Source: Sabellastarte sp. h YS-2021
Taxonomy: Eukaryota > Annelida > Polychaeta > Sabellida > Sabellidae
Assembly (NCBI GenBank): GCA_964017235.1
Contig: OZ024928.1
Location: 2,914,001 to 2,978,000 of the forward strand
Length of the DNA: 64,000 bases
Reading direction: 5' to 3'
Below, piece by piece: positions 34,701 to 48,800 of this stretch. Below the pieces are notes generated by a model. That model did no database searches. It was given only the letters and a program-made list of their open reading frames with translations, and was not told the DNA's origin. Position numbers and translations under genes: made by a program. Position 1 is the stretch's first letter. Each line of letters begins with the position of its first letter.

Positions 34701-36805
34701 ACTGAAAATAAAGGAACAAGAATGCAACAATTTAAAATTTTGTTTTCGTTCAGTAAGTAAATTACCATGTATCTGCTTGTATGTACCACTGTGGTCTAGG
34801 AAGTCAGAGGACGTGAGTTCAATCCCAGGTACAGGCAGATACATAGTGGCTCGGATTACCACTTAAAATGGTGGTCCTCTGTCATTGGGTCCTATCCCCA
34901 GTGGCAGGTTAAAGAACCTCAAGGACGTTGATAAATGGTTATCCTTGAGCCTCTATCTTCAATTTAGGGGAATGTCAGTTACTTGTCAGTTGGGGCTGTA
35001 ACTGTACAGTCGGATTGGTTAAATAGCACTTTGAGTCCTGCAGTATATGGAGATATTGCCCTGAGTATAAATACAAAAAAAAAATAATAATAATAATAAC
35101 CTGGTAGCTTGTGATTACAACACATACAGGAAGATTTCTTAGTCACCCCAGGTTTAGTCCCAGTTCAATGCAATTGTGTCAGTGGGGGATGGTACGTTCT
35201 AAAATCGTTTGCACATGTTACCCTTTCAAAATAATTTTTGTAAATTTGAGAAAAGCAAAACGTAGATTTGTAAGCCACACAGGAATCTAAAAACTCATTG
35301 TTTTTAACTTTTCCCCGCCAAATTCTGAATGTAAACTTATTTACAAAGAATGTAACAGACTTATTTTAAACTACGCCATTTATGTCTGGTGCATTGTAAA
35401 ATTACAGGGAACCTTTGGGCATCAAATGACCCTTTATACTCACATCTAACTAATTTTTAAGCATTTCATATTTTTGTTGATCATATTAGTAGTGAGGCTA
35501 GACACATTAAAGTCTGAACTTCTTTCTCACAAATCAAAGATTTTCCTGAGACCTGAGAGAAAAAGATTAAGACTTTTAAGATTAAGTTTTGGCTTAAGTT
35601 TTAAATAAAACATTGGTGGCAAAGTGACTGTAGCTTATTATAATAGTGCTGAACAGTTTCCAATATTTTCGTCTCACTCAAGATGTCATGTGTGAGTTTC
35701 TTTGTGATAAAACATAAGTAAAATCCAGAAAACAGTCCAATACAATACGAGTGGGGTGATAAAATTTAAAAAAAATATGTACCACTAGATTAATTTCTTC
35801 TAGCTTTTGCAAAAACAAAAGGATAAAGTATTTAAAGAGCGCTGAGTATCTCTTATCACCTATATTCCCTAAGGATTATTTCATTTTTAACTAATTTGCA
35901 ATATATATTATCTTGAAAAGAAGAAACTGTTACAAAATGTATCAATACTAAAATAACCACAGATATAATTTATTTTTTTCATGATATCCTTATGTAAATT
36001 GTGCCAAGTTGGGGTGTTGAAGCAAAAATTATATCATCCCTTTGCCCCCTTTAAAAACATTCTAAAAGTTTAATTGTTTAACTTAGTCTTAATAAAATAC
36101 ATTTATAATTTGTCTTTCTATCAATGCATATGTCAATCAATTGAATTCCACATAGATAGACTTAAAATAGCAACAATAAGCTTTTTGTGTCTAAGCTTGT
36201 GTAAAACTATGGTGTGGGGCAGTACTAATTCATAGGTATAATCAGTGTACAATAAATTACTATATTTACAACGAGCCAACATTTCTTTTCAGTAAAAACA
36301 TCTGGACTGATTCAAACAAATTTTTCTGAAGCTTTGAAATTCTGATGAGGTACAAGATGAAGAAGCACACACATATCAACACAGTTACAAGCAAGAGGAG
36401 TAGCTCATGCCAGCTAGGATCCTTGGTTCTCCAGGCAAAAGTTGCAGAAATGGCAGTACAATCATACATACATATATGACATATAAGGAGACAAAGAGTG
36501 CTAAAGCTCCTCACCAGGGCTAAAGATTGTCACCAGTGTCAGCTGAGGAGTCTATGACCCTTCAACTGTGTCTTATAATCGATTGGTAACCCGTTACCTG
36601 ATGGTGAAAATGTTTTTCACAGCTTCTTTCAACCCACTCCCTCTACTGGAGTACAGCTGTTGTACTTGACTAAAGAACTTTTCGCCTGGCCAAGTTGAAG
36701 TGGATATTGATGATATGTATGCATTCTCTCTGCATAATGATGGGCAGTAACAGTTGGTTCTACCGGAAATGATGGAAGCATCTATCTCTTCAATACATTC
36801 TATGT
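31800..36805 (-). CDS. channel exons 11-14: thumb end, TM2 pore and cytoplasmic tail
   Basis: 36598-36805 encodes DIECIEEID, NCYCPSLCRENAYISSISTS and WPGEKFF. 34626-34701 encodes QNFVKIEVFFDEVKVTQITE and SQAYR. 33266-33340 encodes IDQLLADIGGQLGLWIGFSV and LTGAE; GFS is the G-x-S selectivity filter, and the residue at the degenerin gating position (LLA-DIGG) is Ala, as in C. elegans MEC-4. 31800-31928 encodes the end of TM2, an RRRR stop-transfer cluster and a short 30-residue tail ending VDTY and TAA. Three family-A SINEs and one family-B SINE interrupt these introns. Confidence 0.93.
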
Positions 36806-39800
36806 CTGAAACAACAGTAAAAATATTTTCAGAAACTGCCTCAATTAGCATTTTAAGTGTTTAACTTCTGTAAGTCCTTGTATTGCAGCTTGTCCAAGGG
36901 CAACCTTCAAAAGCATATGCAAAACAAAGTGTATGAAAAATGTTCTAGGCATTGATATTGGTCACTGTGGCCTTGTGGGCAACATGCTTGCCTTGGAAAA
37001 TAAATGGATAATATCAAACCATTTATGTTTTAGCCATGTGTATTATTTACCTTATGTATTTCTCAACCATCTTTTTTGCCCTATCATTTATTAGTTTTTT
37101 CCATCCCTACTGACTTGACTTTCTTCATGAATTAGCAAATGGAGGAGGAGGCACAAATTTCATTAGGCAACTCATGTCACAATCTAGGTGCCTCTAAAGT
37201 AAACAATGTTTTACTGACTAATGGATGAACAAAACTATGGAACCACAAGATAATCATCGCTTTGACTCCACTAGTGTTGTGGAAAGTGATATAATGAAAA
37301 AGATATGAATGGAAATATAAACTTCTCATTGTACCAAAACAAGAGATAACATTAGATTGAGGTGTATATGTACTAATGATTTGACAAGAAAAAAGCAAAA
37401 GTCAACCTGATTCTGCACAAATTTCCACAAAGTCAGAAACACTAAGTAAGGGGTCAGCACAATGACATCTTGAAATTTTTCTTGATTGACTACAGGACTT
37501 GAGACATCCCTGAAAATATAGGCAAAATACATGTCAATATGACTAGTAATGATATGTTTAAGCTTTTCCACATCAATAGCTTTGTGCAGTTTAGGAACTG
37601 TTTTGCCATGTTGGAAAGAAAGCAAGACTATACCTGTAAAGTTTGGAAAAAAATTAAACGATTCAATAGGCCACTGAATCATGTAATTTATGAGATATGG
37701 TATCAGTTTAATGCCCGTTTTGGGAGCTCAAGTAATACAAGTATAGAAAATTGTTCATTTTTAATTATTTTTAAAATCAAAGCCAGCTTGTTCTTTGTTC
37801 AAATCAAAAATATTTCCTCTGATTGCCTAACAATTGGAATTAATCCAAAGAACTTAACACCGGCAGAGTGGTTTAAATCAAATGAATGTCCTAATGCTGT
37901 TAAAAGACTGGTAAATGGGCAGCCATTCTTTTTACATGAAGCTATTTTCTAGAATATGTATGATTTGTTGAATGGATTTAACTTCTGTTGTGGACTTTTC
38001 ATTAACTAACCATTGTTATAAAACCGCAGACTGGAGGATTTATGTCAAAATCTGACTCAGAGTGAATAAGTAAAAATAAATATTGACTGTGTATGCATAA
38101 TAGTCACAGCTACCTTTTTCAATGCATATGACGTCATCTATGAATAGGGCGAATGTTATATTGTTTCCAGTCATCCACTGAGTCATACTGGAAAGCTTGT
38201 TTGTAAATGTGTAGAATGGTTCTCACCACAAATAGGTAAAATAAATTTCTGGGTTTGAATATAGCTTTCAATTTATGCAAAAAGAAATAGTTATTAATTT
38301 CAGCCATGCATATATGACAAGTGAAAAATATGGTAAATATCAGAACAATATACTACAAAACATTAGCATTTTGAGTATATAATAACAACAGTTTCATAGT
38401 CAGTTGCACATAAAAGACGCTGTCAATACAGGCCTGATGGAAAGGAGGCAGCTGAAGCATAGATTATAATGAAACTGCCCTGACCAATTTCAGTGTCAAT
38501 ATCAATAGAGTACTCACCAGCACTGAGTAATTCTTGCTGAACATAAATGTTTCATTTGTTATTCCATAAGTACAGTTACTGAATGGTTCTGGAAGTCTGT
38601 CATAGCGTCTCTGAAAATTGCAAACATATTTCTGTGTCACCAATGACCTTTGAACCAGGTATTTGCCACTTCTGGAGATAATTTTAAGCTTTTTTCTGCA
38701 AAACACATACCTAATGCATGATAATTCTTATACATTGTCTCATACCTGATCAATTGGGTAACATGTTTTCAACTTATTCCTCGGTTTTTTTAACCAAAGA
38801 GTATAAACTCAGTCTTATCGGGATTCAATTTGAGTTTAATAGAAAACCTCCACCCTTTTTCACCATTTAGAAAACTATTGAACTTTTCAAAGGCAGAAGA
38901 TGCATTCTTCTGAGACAAATACATATGAAATTGGGTATCATTGGCATAGAAATGACACTTGATACCTTCGGTTTGCCAGTCGCAAAGGCGAGGACAGTAG
39001 TGTACAGAGAAAACAGCAAAGGACCCAAAACAGAACCTTTGGGAATACCAAGCAAAACTTTACGGAGATCAGACAAAGTAGAGTCAATTTTTTATCAAAG
39101 GACAACGGTCACTTAGGTAGGAAGATAATCATCAAAGAACAGAGCCCTCTGACTCAAAATCCAAGTCTGACCACAAATGAGAAGAGATGAACGATCAATT
39201 GTGTCAGAGGCACCAGCACCAATATTCTGATTTTTGATGAGTACCAAGTATTTGTGTAATCTAGCTAACAAACAAATGGACAATGATCACAAATATTATG
39301 CCTCCTTGATTGAGGAAATAATTTTCATTGCTATAACTTTTATAGTGGCACAGGACTGATCACGTTATCAATTTTTCTGACAGGGTAATGTGCCTGATTC
39401 TGCAACATTGGCACTTTGAACTAAACAGCAAGTCAGGATTCAGAGGACATCCACTTTTGTATTTATTCAAGACATTCCTTTATGGGGCTGTTCCACTGGA
39501 GCTGTCTTTTTGGTAACTATAGATTTTTTTGAGGATCGGGAACAATGTTTACAGAGTTGGTCATGATTGTTTGTGATTCACAGGCTTGTCGTAGTGGATC
39601 AGCAAAATAATAACAGACATTTCAATGACCCTCACCTACTCTTGATCTAAACTCCATCCACTTTGAAATCGTCTTGTCTTGCCTCTCTACGTCCTGGAGC
39701 AGTTATTTTCAGACTTTTCATGTACAGGAACCATTTTGGGAAACACTTGCCAGTGTGTAGGCATGTTGTGCAACCTTTGCTTTGCAACCTTTGTTGTGGC

Positions 39801-42800
39801 CTTTGCTTCATTGTGTATAGTAGAACTTTGAATCTGCTTGTTAGGACTCCAAACACCTTGTCCATTGTTCTACTGCCTCTAGAGGCATGGTATCAAGGGG
39901 AAAGCATCATTACCTAGCAATAAATAATGCAAATCTGACCCGCCCTCCCCTCAGAGCTTAGGTGGCAGAAGCCCCAAGGTGGCATCCTCGATCTATTTCT
40001 CCAACTTGCTCCAGTTCAATATATGTGCATCTGATGAAGATCCATTTCACCCAACATCTACCCAGAGGAATCTGTAGACTGCATCGACCAGGTCTAGCAG
40101 CACCAGGGAAAAGAAGCCAATATAATTGTAAAATTCATTTCCAGATTTGTTTGGCTTCTTCATGGCAATATGTTTCCCGTCTACAGCTCCAAGAGCATGG
40201 GGGCCATTCCATCTGATTCTGAACTTCTCCTCGATTTGTTTTCAGACTTCAGGAGTGGTAGAGCAGGTCATGTACTCTTCATGGAATTAAGAAAGGATGA
40301 CCCAGCAGGATGTACTTTGAGTGTGTTCTTCCTGACAGGTATGATTTGAATCAGCCGAGTGTTAGTTCACTGATTCCATAATAAACATTAAGTCTGTCCA
40401 GGAGAATGGTGTGGTCAGTGGTATCGAAGAGGGTAAGGGCTGTGGCAGACCCTTTGGCCATATTGAGAAGAATATCATTGTGAATATTAAGGAGGGCACT
40501 TTCAGTAGAATGGTGTTTTCTATAAGCAGTCATAAGTCCAGCTTCATCAAGCTGAGTTTGTAGCTAGACTGCTACTACCCTTTCAAGTATCTTTGAAATA
40601 AGATAAGCCAGAAGATTGGCATGGCATGGCTCAAGCGGTTTTGTGGCTTCCTTCATCACCCAGGTGGTGGTGGTGGGGAATGTGGTGAATGTGCTGGCTA
40701 TGTGTCCTTTTGTGTCTGCTAATCAGAATGAAAATCAAAATATTCAATGCAATAACAAACAATAGTTTCTTAAGCTTGTGTAGAAAGTCTCTCTGATGTG
40801 TAGCTGGCATCTTTGCATTGAAAAACCGATGAGTAACAGCAGAAGGTGGGATTTATTTTGTGTTTCTTTGATCCTGACTCATGATCCCAATTCCAGAAAT
40901 TAATCAGTCCAGATGGGATGGATCAGGACACTTCTTTGTTCTTGTTGGTTTGCCACGACAGCATGTTGTTACCTGATATGACTTGTCGGTTAAGGCTTTA
41001 TAGTTTGTCAAGTTTTTCCCATCTGGTTGTAGAGAAAAACATTTTCTTGCATATTTTTCTGGATTTTAGGGTCAGTTAGGGTCAGCTTAGGGTCAGCTCC
41101 AGTGAAACAGGCCTATTAGGGGTCGTCAGTGGCCTGGTGGGTTAGAAAGTTTTGTATCTGATCATCAGCTGCCATGTCTGTGTGAATGCGATTCCCACAG
41201 GTGGCAATTCTGAGGATCTGTTCAAATATGACCCAGGCTGGTGAACGGGACATAAAACCCTAACTTTGACATTTTAAATTTCATGAGTGTAGAGCAAGCA
41301 TTCTTACAAAATAGGTCGACATACATTTGTGGGCCGTCTGCATAAAATCGAGTTTTATGCTTTTGTGTTAACTGATAACAGGAGAAGAATATACAGAATA
41401 CAATATGAAGCCCCAAGCAGATCCCTGTGGAACGGCACTATAAGACCAGGTTTGACAATGAGACGCTAATTTTGGCAGACATTTAAGAGCAACTTCAGCA
41501 CTAACCAACACATTACAAATCAGGATGACAAACACTATAATCTATAGTGATCTATAATAATAATAATAATAATAACCTATAGCAATCACTTTATAATCTG
41601 TGATATATACTCATACAGATTAGTGGGGGATTTGTTTGTAGTAGGCGATAAACTGTGAGGTGATTATTCAAAGCCGGCTATAGTTTGTTGTAATTCTGGT
41701 TTCCTTGATCTCTTAATATTTATTTTTCGTGAGTATCCTGTGACACATACAACCTGTTTGCGTAGAATAGGCCTATAGAGAATAGAACATTGTTTTAATG
41801 AAAATGTGTGCTTGTGCAAATATGTGTTTTATCAGCACAGAAAGATGAGAGTAGAAGTATTAGTGCACCTAAACGCTTTAAAACTCATTTTATGTTGAAG
41901 AAACGGCAATCAAACAACAACGTGAATAAATCATCAAACTAATCTTAATAAATATATAATTTGATCAAAAGAAATTTACTTTCCAACACATTTTAAAGTT
42001 AAGAAACACAAATAAGGGCTTTTTGCTAATGTTGTTCCAAGTAATTGGATAGAGCTGTATCTTCAGAATAACCTGGGCCCGTATTCACTAACATTCTTAT
42101 TCTTAGAAAAAGAATTTTTCTTAGAATTAGAAAATTTTCTTATTTTTAGAAAAAAATTGTATTCACAAAGCAATTCTTAGTTAAGAATTATTTCTAAGAA
42201 TAAGAATTTTCTTAGTTAAGAATAATGAACAGAAACATGTGCATGCATATAGTTTTTGATGTCACATGATCAGCCATGTGATATATTTACACCTTTATTG
42301 TTTGAAATGGACTCAGAATTAGGTGCTGGATTCTCAAAAGGTCTAATCTTAGCCTTTTCTTAGGCGTAGCCCAGTCTTAAACATAAGATTTTTTTTTCAG
42401 CTAGGAATTTTCATAAATAGGTATTCATAAACCAGGTTTCAGCTTGATTAAAAGTCATCAACTTAAAAAGACTGATTTTTTTCATATAACCAAATTTATT
42501 GAACATAAATCAGAAAGCAGTGTACATATTAACTATAAAATAAGTATATCCCAAATATGTAGCTACAAATATGTATTCTGCACTAAACATAAACATTGAC
42601 ATGCTGTCCTTGATTGAGTTTGGTTAATATGATTGGTTTATGCCAGGGAATGTAAACACAAGTGAGCTGTTGATTTGACCCTACATGTGCCAATTTGATA
42701 AAAATCAATAAATGGGACGTCCCCATGCACTGAGCAAATCATGTCAATTGTGATGCTTATAGTTATGTCAAGGTCAGTAAACAAAGCATAATTCTGGGGA

Positions 42801-45800
42801 AAAAACAACTTCATAAAAAAACAACTTCATAAACAACTTAATATAATTATTTTACATCAGTTTGGTGTAGTATGTAGTGCACTTGCTATTTTTTGTGGGA
42901 TATATAATTGTAAATCTTATTCATATTTATTTTGGGTTATTATGTAATAAAATAGTTGCACCAAATGGATAAAATAATTTGAAAAGTGAAACTAAAACTT
43001 TCACAGTGGGATATGTACATAAAGTCCATGTAAATATATATATTCAATTGGATATGTGCTGCTAAATGCTGTTGATGTATACTCTGATCTTGTGGATATA
43101 TATTTCTCAGAATATGTTGTATACTGTAAAACTTGTCCACTTACTGTTGACACTTGGATCAGAAAGGGATAAGTTTTGCAGTTGAGAACCTTCTAACCTC
43201 TTAAAAACATATAAAAGACTAATATAGAGGGGTGTGTAAGTATTTTTAACTTAATTCTAGCCATTTGAAATTTTGAAGTGGGGAAAATATACATGGCGGC
43301 CATATTTAAAGCCAGTCAACAAGATAGCATATATCATTCACTTCAGTCTTTATCTGTAAATATAAAGTTCTTGTAAAAAATCATGCAGATCAGAAAAAAA
43401 ACAAACACTGGATTTGTCTGGTCATAGAAAAAAAATGTCTATTTGCATGCAATTGATAAAAAAAATATGAAATATGTCACCTTTTTCTTAACTTAAGTAA
43501 GGTCTTGATCATTCTTAGATTTGAACATCATTCTTAGAAAAAATTCTAAGAATAAGAAAAAATTCTAAGAATAAGAATTTAGTGAATACCAAAAATACTT
43601 ATTCTTAGAATTTTCTAAGAAAAATTCTAAGAAAATTCTCATTCTAAGTATAAGAATGTTAGTGAATACGGGCCCAGAAATAACATGACTGTATAATATA
43701 TGTTAAATGAGACATTCATGACTAATCATCCAATCCCTACTTACACTGCTTACAGTAACAGATGTCTTGAGTCCAGGAATGACTGTGAAGCCATTGTCTT
43801 CAGGGAACGGTTGTTCATCCGGTCTGTGGATTAAAAGTCTCACTCCAACACCATAGGCAAAGCTGTTAATGTATTCTGACTGTTCGATGAATAAAGTCAT
43901 TGTCAATCCTGTTGCAAGGTACAAAAGAAAAGCCAAACTGAAATGACTGTGATTATGAGTTCTTTGTAGTTTTCAATTTATTTATCAGTCACCTATACGC
44001 AGGTGCGGATCCAGCTTTTAAGTAAGGTGGAGATTCACATAAGACATACCATAACTAGGTGGGGTTGAAAGGATGCCCCTCCGGGAAAAAAAATAATTTT
44101 TAGTAAAAATATAGTGCATTTCCTGTAAATTTAACACCACTCTCAAGAAATAATTTTGTACTTTGGTTTGAACTACTTTACATTATTTTTCAAAGGGGGG
44201 GGGGGGGGGTCAAACCCCCTGAAGCTTCCCCCCCCCATCCGCTAGTGTATGCGTACACAATATCTTATATGAAATACATATGAAATATAATGATTCTAGA
44301 TACTATGATTAACCTGATAATAGATGAAGGGATACAAATTCACTGCTCACTTCACCTGTAAATGGATAAACTGTACCAATAATCTCACAGTTGAATATTT
44401 TAAGAACGGCATTATTTCATTTACATAGCATAATCTCAACATTTCTTCTTTGTTATAGATTTACTACTGAAAGACTGTGAAAATTTAATGTCAGATATGA
44501 CCCTGGCTGATGAACAGGACATTAAACAAGTTTGACCTTTGCATTTCTACAGAGCTCCAGTTAGGACATTGCAGAATATATATTTTGTGATAAATCATGT
44601 GTACAAGATCATCGCACGATCACAACATAACTAAGTTGTGCTTGCAAGTTTATTTTTCTATTTCCAATACAAAAAAAAACAAATTCAGTACAAAAGCATT
44701 TTGCATCTAGAGATGAGCTACACAAAACATAAGTAGATCACACAAAAAGTACAAGTACAGCCTACACCACACACTTCAAAACCTACGTGTATGTCCCATG
44801 TAAAAGATCTGAAAATCTTAGGTAGAGCTCCCATGCAACATTTCATGTAATCATAATTTATGTTATTATCTTTTATATTTTCTGAGGTGTTCATTCAGTT
44901 TTAATCAGAATGTTTAAATCTTTAATTTTTAATTCAATGAATACAATTTTATCACTTATAACTTAGTTTTCGTCCCTCCTGGTCACACCCACAATCCTGG
45001 ATTACTGACCTTGAACACCCCTCGACTCTCCCTATGATAATAATTTTGTTTAATTAGCGCACTGAGTTCCCCTTTGTGGGGAAGATATTGAGCTTGCAAA
45101 GCAGTAGACTTTATGACCTGTGACACATGGTCTGAGAATGAAAAATTGGAGTCGAACACCACTCCGAGGTTCCTAACACTTTATGCTGGTGAAACCAGAT
45201 TGCCGAGAATATTGATCGGAAACTGAGGAAGGAGTTGTTTACGGTTGTTTTTGGAGCCTATCAGGATAAACTCAGTTTTCTCAGGATTGAGTTTTAATTT
45301 GTTTGCAGACACGAAATTTTGAATGTCGCTTAGACAGTTTTTTAGTTTTTGTATAGAGTGAGAGAAGTTTGTTGGTGTTAGTGTTATGTATAGCTGAGTG
45401 TCATCGGCGTAGAAATGGTGGTTTATACTTCTGTGAGAGTGATTGATTGAACTAATTGGGTTAGTGTAGAGGGAAAACAGAATTGGACCAAGGACGGAGC
45501 CCTGGGGGACCCCATACTGGAAGGCAGCAGGATGGGACAGTGTGTTACCTACCTTGACCGAGTGTGTCCTTCCTGACAGGTATGATTTGAACCAGCCAAG
45601 TACTAGTTCACTGATACCGTAGTGAACATTAAGTCTGTCTAGGAGAATGGTGTGGTCAGTGGTATCAAATGCGGCTGACAGATCCAAGAGGGTGAGAGCT
45701 GTGACAGACCCTTTGGCCATATTGAGGAGAATGTCGTTGTGGATATTAAGGAGAGCACTTTCAGTTGAATGATGTTTTCTATATGCTGATTGAAAGGCAG

Positions 45801-48800
45801 TCATAAGGCCAGCTTTGTCAAGGTGAGTTTGTAACTGGACTGCCACTACCCTTTCAAGTATCTTTGAAATGAAGTTCAGATTGGAGACAGGCCTATAGTT
45901 TTTAAGAATTTCTTTGTCTAAGGATGATTTTTTGAGGATGGGGGTAACATGGGCCTGCTTGAAGAAATTAGGGCACTTCCCTTGTTCAAGGGAAGCATTA
46001 ATTATTGAAGTAATGGGAGTAATGAGAATATCCAAATAATCGAGAACAAGAAAAGTGGGCCAAGGGTCAAGGGAACATGATTTACTTGGAGATTTCATTA
46101 TGATTTTAGTTACTTGATCCTCAGTAACAGTAGAGAAGGTGGAAAGAACTGGGGGAGGAGAGTCTAGGGCGATGTGTTGTGACTTCTGGGAGATAGGAAA
46201 AGTTGAACATATTTTTTCAATATTTTCTGAGAAGAACTCATGAGGATTTATGGACGGTAAAACATTTTACAAATAGAAATTAAGGTCTACAATTATAAAG
46301 TTATCATATGTACTGCCTGGAAAACCTCTGAAAATTTCTAACAATACTATGTGTGTTCATATGTATGGAAACCTGTGTAAACATACTGTCTGACTTCCTT
46401 CCTCCCCCAAAACAGAGCCTATTGTTATTCCATTATCATTCCATTGTGGTTGTAAGAAAAATTCTACACAGGATAAACTTATTTGGTGTGCACTGTTTTA
46501 GTATAGTAATTAATACACCCCATAAGGACCACAATAATATGAAATACATGAATCACATTCAAACTTTAACAAACTGAACAAGATTCCAGACTTAAAATGA
46601 GATGATAGTGTGGTGATATATTTGTTATTAGGTAAATTATGTCTACGTAAAGAATACTCAACTCATAAACCCATATAGATCATGGTGACATAAATCAGGT
46701 ACTGGGATTAATTGGGGATGAAACATAGGGTGCAAAATCTCCAATAACAGAACACTTACCATACAATGCTCCATTTTTCTCCATTTTTCGGATTTCACTG
46801 TCCAATCCAGAATTAAATGTGAAGCAATTCCCATATTTCTTGTTGTAGAAAGATGAAAAGTTCCTGAAACACGTGCACAACAAATTGCAGCAAAAACAAC
46901 TATCAATAGTGCCAACACATTTTCACTTTCTAAATATTACTGAAACCATGAACTTATCTTATAAACTGGTGTCATATTTTGATGACCGCCAAACTCAGCA
47001 AAATGTTAGGATTAATTGTTAAGATACTCCTCCTATTGAGCAAAACTTAAGCATTTGTCATATTTTTGAATTTTTCCATCACTGTCAGTTGTGATAAACT
47101 GTGAATCGGTCACGTATGGTAAGATTTCTAATCCTTCTCTCTCATTCATGTGTATTTTTCTTTATATCAGTACATTTATTTATTTGGGGTTTAAAGTCAC
47201 TTTTAACACTGTAAAGGTCATATCAGGATGGGTAGTTTTATAGGCAGAGGAAACTAGTACATACAGTTGGTCAAGGTTCTGTACTGTAAACTGCCGACCA
47301 TCGGTAAGAAGCTACCATCTTACCTGCATAGGGTATCAGATTTGAACTGCCAACTTCAGAGGTAGGAGTTAAGTGTGTTACCACTGGCCACCGTGGACCC
47401 CTAATGTCGGTACATTACCAGGCCATGTCAATGTGATAATGGAGTACTTATGGTTTCACAGTTTTGTTCATCCATTCATAAATGAAACAGTTTGGTGACT
47501 GTTTAGCTTTTGATACACCAACAGTGCTGCATGAATTACCTGATGATATTTGAGGGCCCTACTGCATTGTGTCCTTCAGAAAGGAACTTTCTTGAAGTAT
47601 ATCCAACCGCCTTTTTATTAAGCCTACGTCTCCATTGTACTGATCTTTTAACTCATTTCTGAATTTTTGTTGCTTGGAATTTATCCTGTTATGCTATTAG
47701 TTACTAGTAATTCCTTGTCACCCTACAGACTCAGATTGTACGTATTTATCTTCTTTTGAATTAAAATTTTAAATATATATGTCACTATGGAAACATGTCC
47801 TGTTCTCTGAAATATTGCTCTGTAACATAGATTACATACAATTTTCGTCGCTGATGGGTTTCTGGATATATAACAATATGGCAATCCCAGAGACCCATAA
47901 TTAAATCAGCAAAGAAATCCTTGCGTAACTCACAGTGGGGTACATATCCTGCCATTCCAGGTACATTCCTGTAGCATCCCATCAATCTGGTAACCCATCG
48001 CACGCCTTATATCCAAAGAGGTCTCAGACAGAGCTTCTGAAAGCTTCCGAGTGTTTTTCACTTCTGCTGTGGTAGATCCTAACAAATACAACAAGAAAAC
48101 AAGAACACTCATTCAGCATACAGCTCCACTACACCATGCATATGTTTTTGGCTCAATAGTAAGTAAATTCGAAAAAAAACGGATTGCTTTCACAATTTAA
48201 TGGGATCTAGGATGGACTAAAATGCATCCTTTCAAATTTTTCATGAAGATCCGGCCAGTATTATTTGCATAATCCAGCTAACAAACTGACAAAAACCGAC
48301 AAAATAAATGGTTATGAATTTATCAAAGTAGTGATTATTTTTAACACTTATTCACACTGAATTCAAATTCAAATACAAGTTGAGACTGAAGGATCAAGGA
48401 TAGTATATTTTTATTAACCACCACTTTTCTTCAATAATAACTAAAATAAGTTCATATTTACCAAATCAATACCAAAAAATGCCACCATATATACAGTGTT
48501 AAAAGAAAATATGAAAACTTCAATTTTTAACTTGACAACCTTCTCTGAGAGCTTTCTGTCCCATTACTTCAACAAGGGAGCAGCCACTCTAACGAGTACC
48601 CGAAACAGGCTTCCAAAACTGTGACCTCTTTGATATCACAAACTTTGAAATCAACTTCATTCTTAACTTGTGTAATACTGCTTGTATGCTTGACGGGTAG
48701 AATCACCACAGCAGTAATTCTGGTTGCTTCATTTTTGATGAAAGTGAAGTTTATGAATGACTTCCCGTCAACAAATGGAATAGTTTCTTACTCCACCATT

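Noticed and set aside
36266-36514. Minus-strand frame with a hydrophobic run, first thought to be channel TM2
   Set aside because: True TM2 with GGQLGLWIGFS is at 33266-33340; this frame lacks family residues and usable splice sites.
38115-38220. Minus-strand stretch reading FYTFTNKLSSMTQWMTGNN with a possible donor AAAAAG|GTAGCT, considered as an extra channel exon
   Set aside because: The exon at 37407-37509 fills the gap with the expected CLKSC and CHCADP motifs and correct phase at both ends; the candidate has no good acceptor and no family motif.
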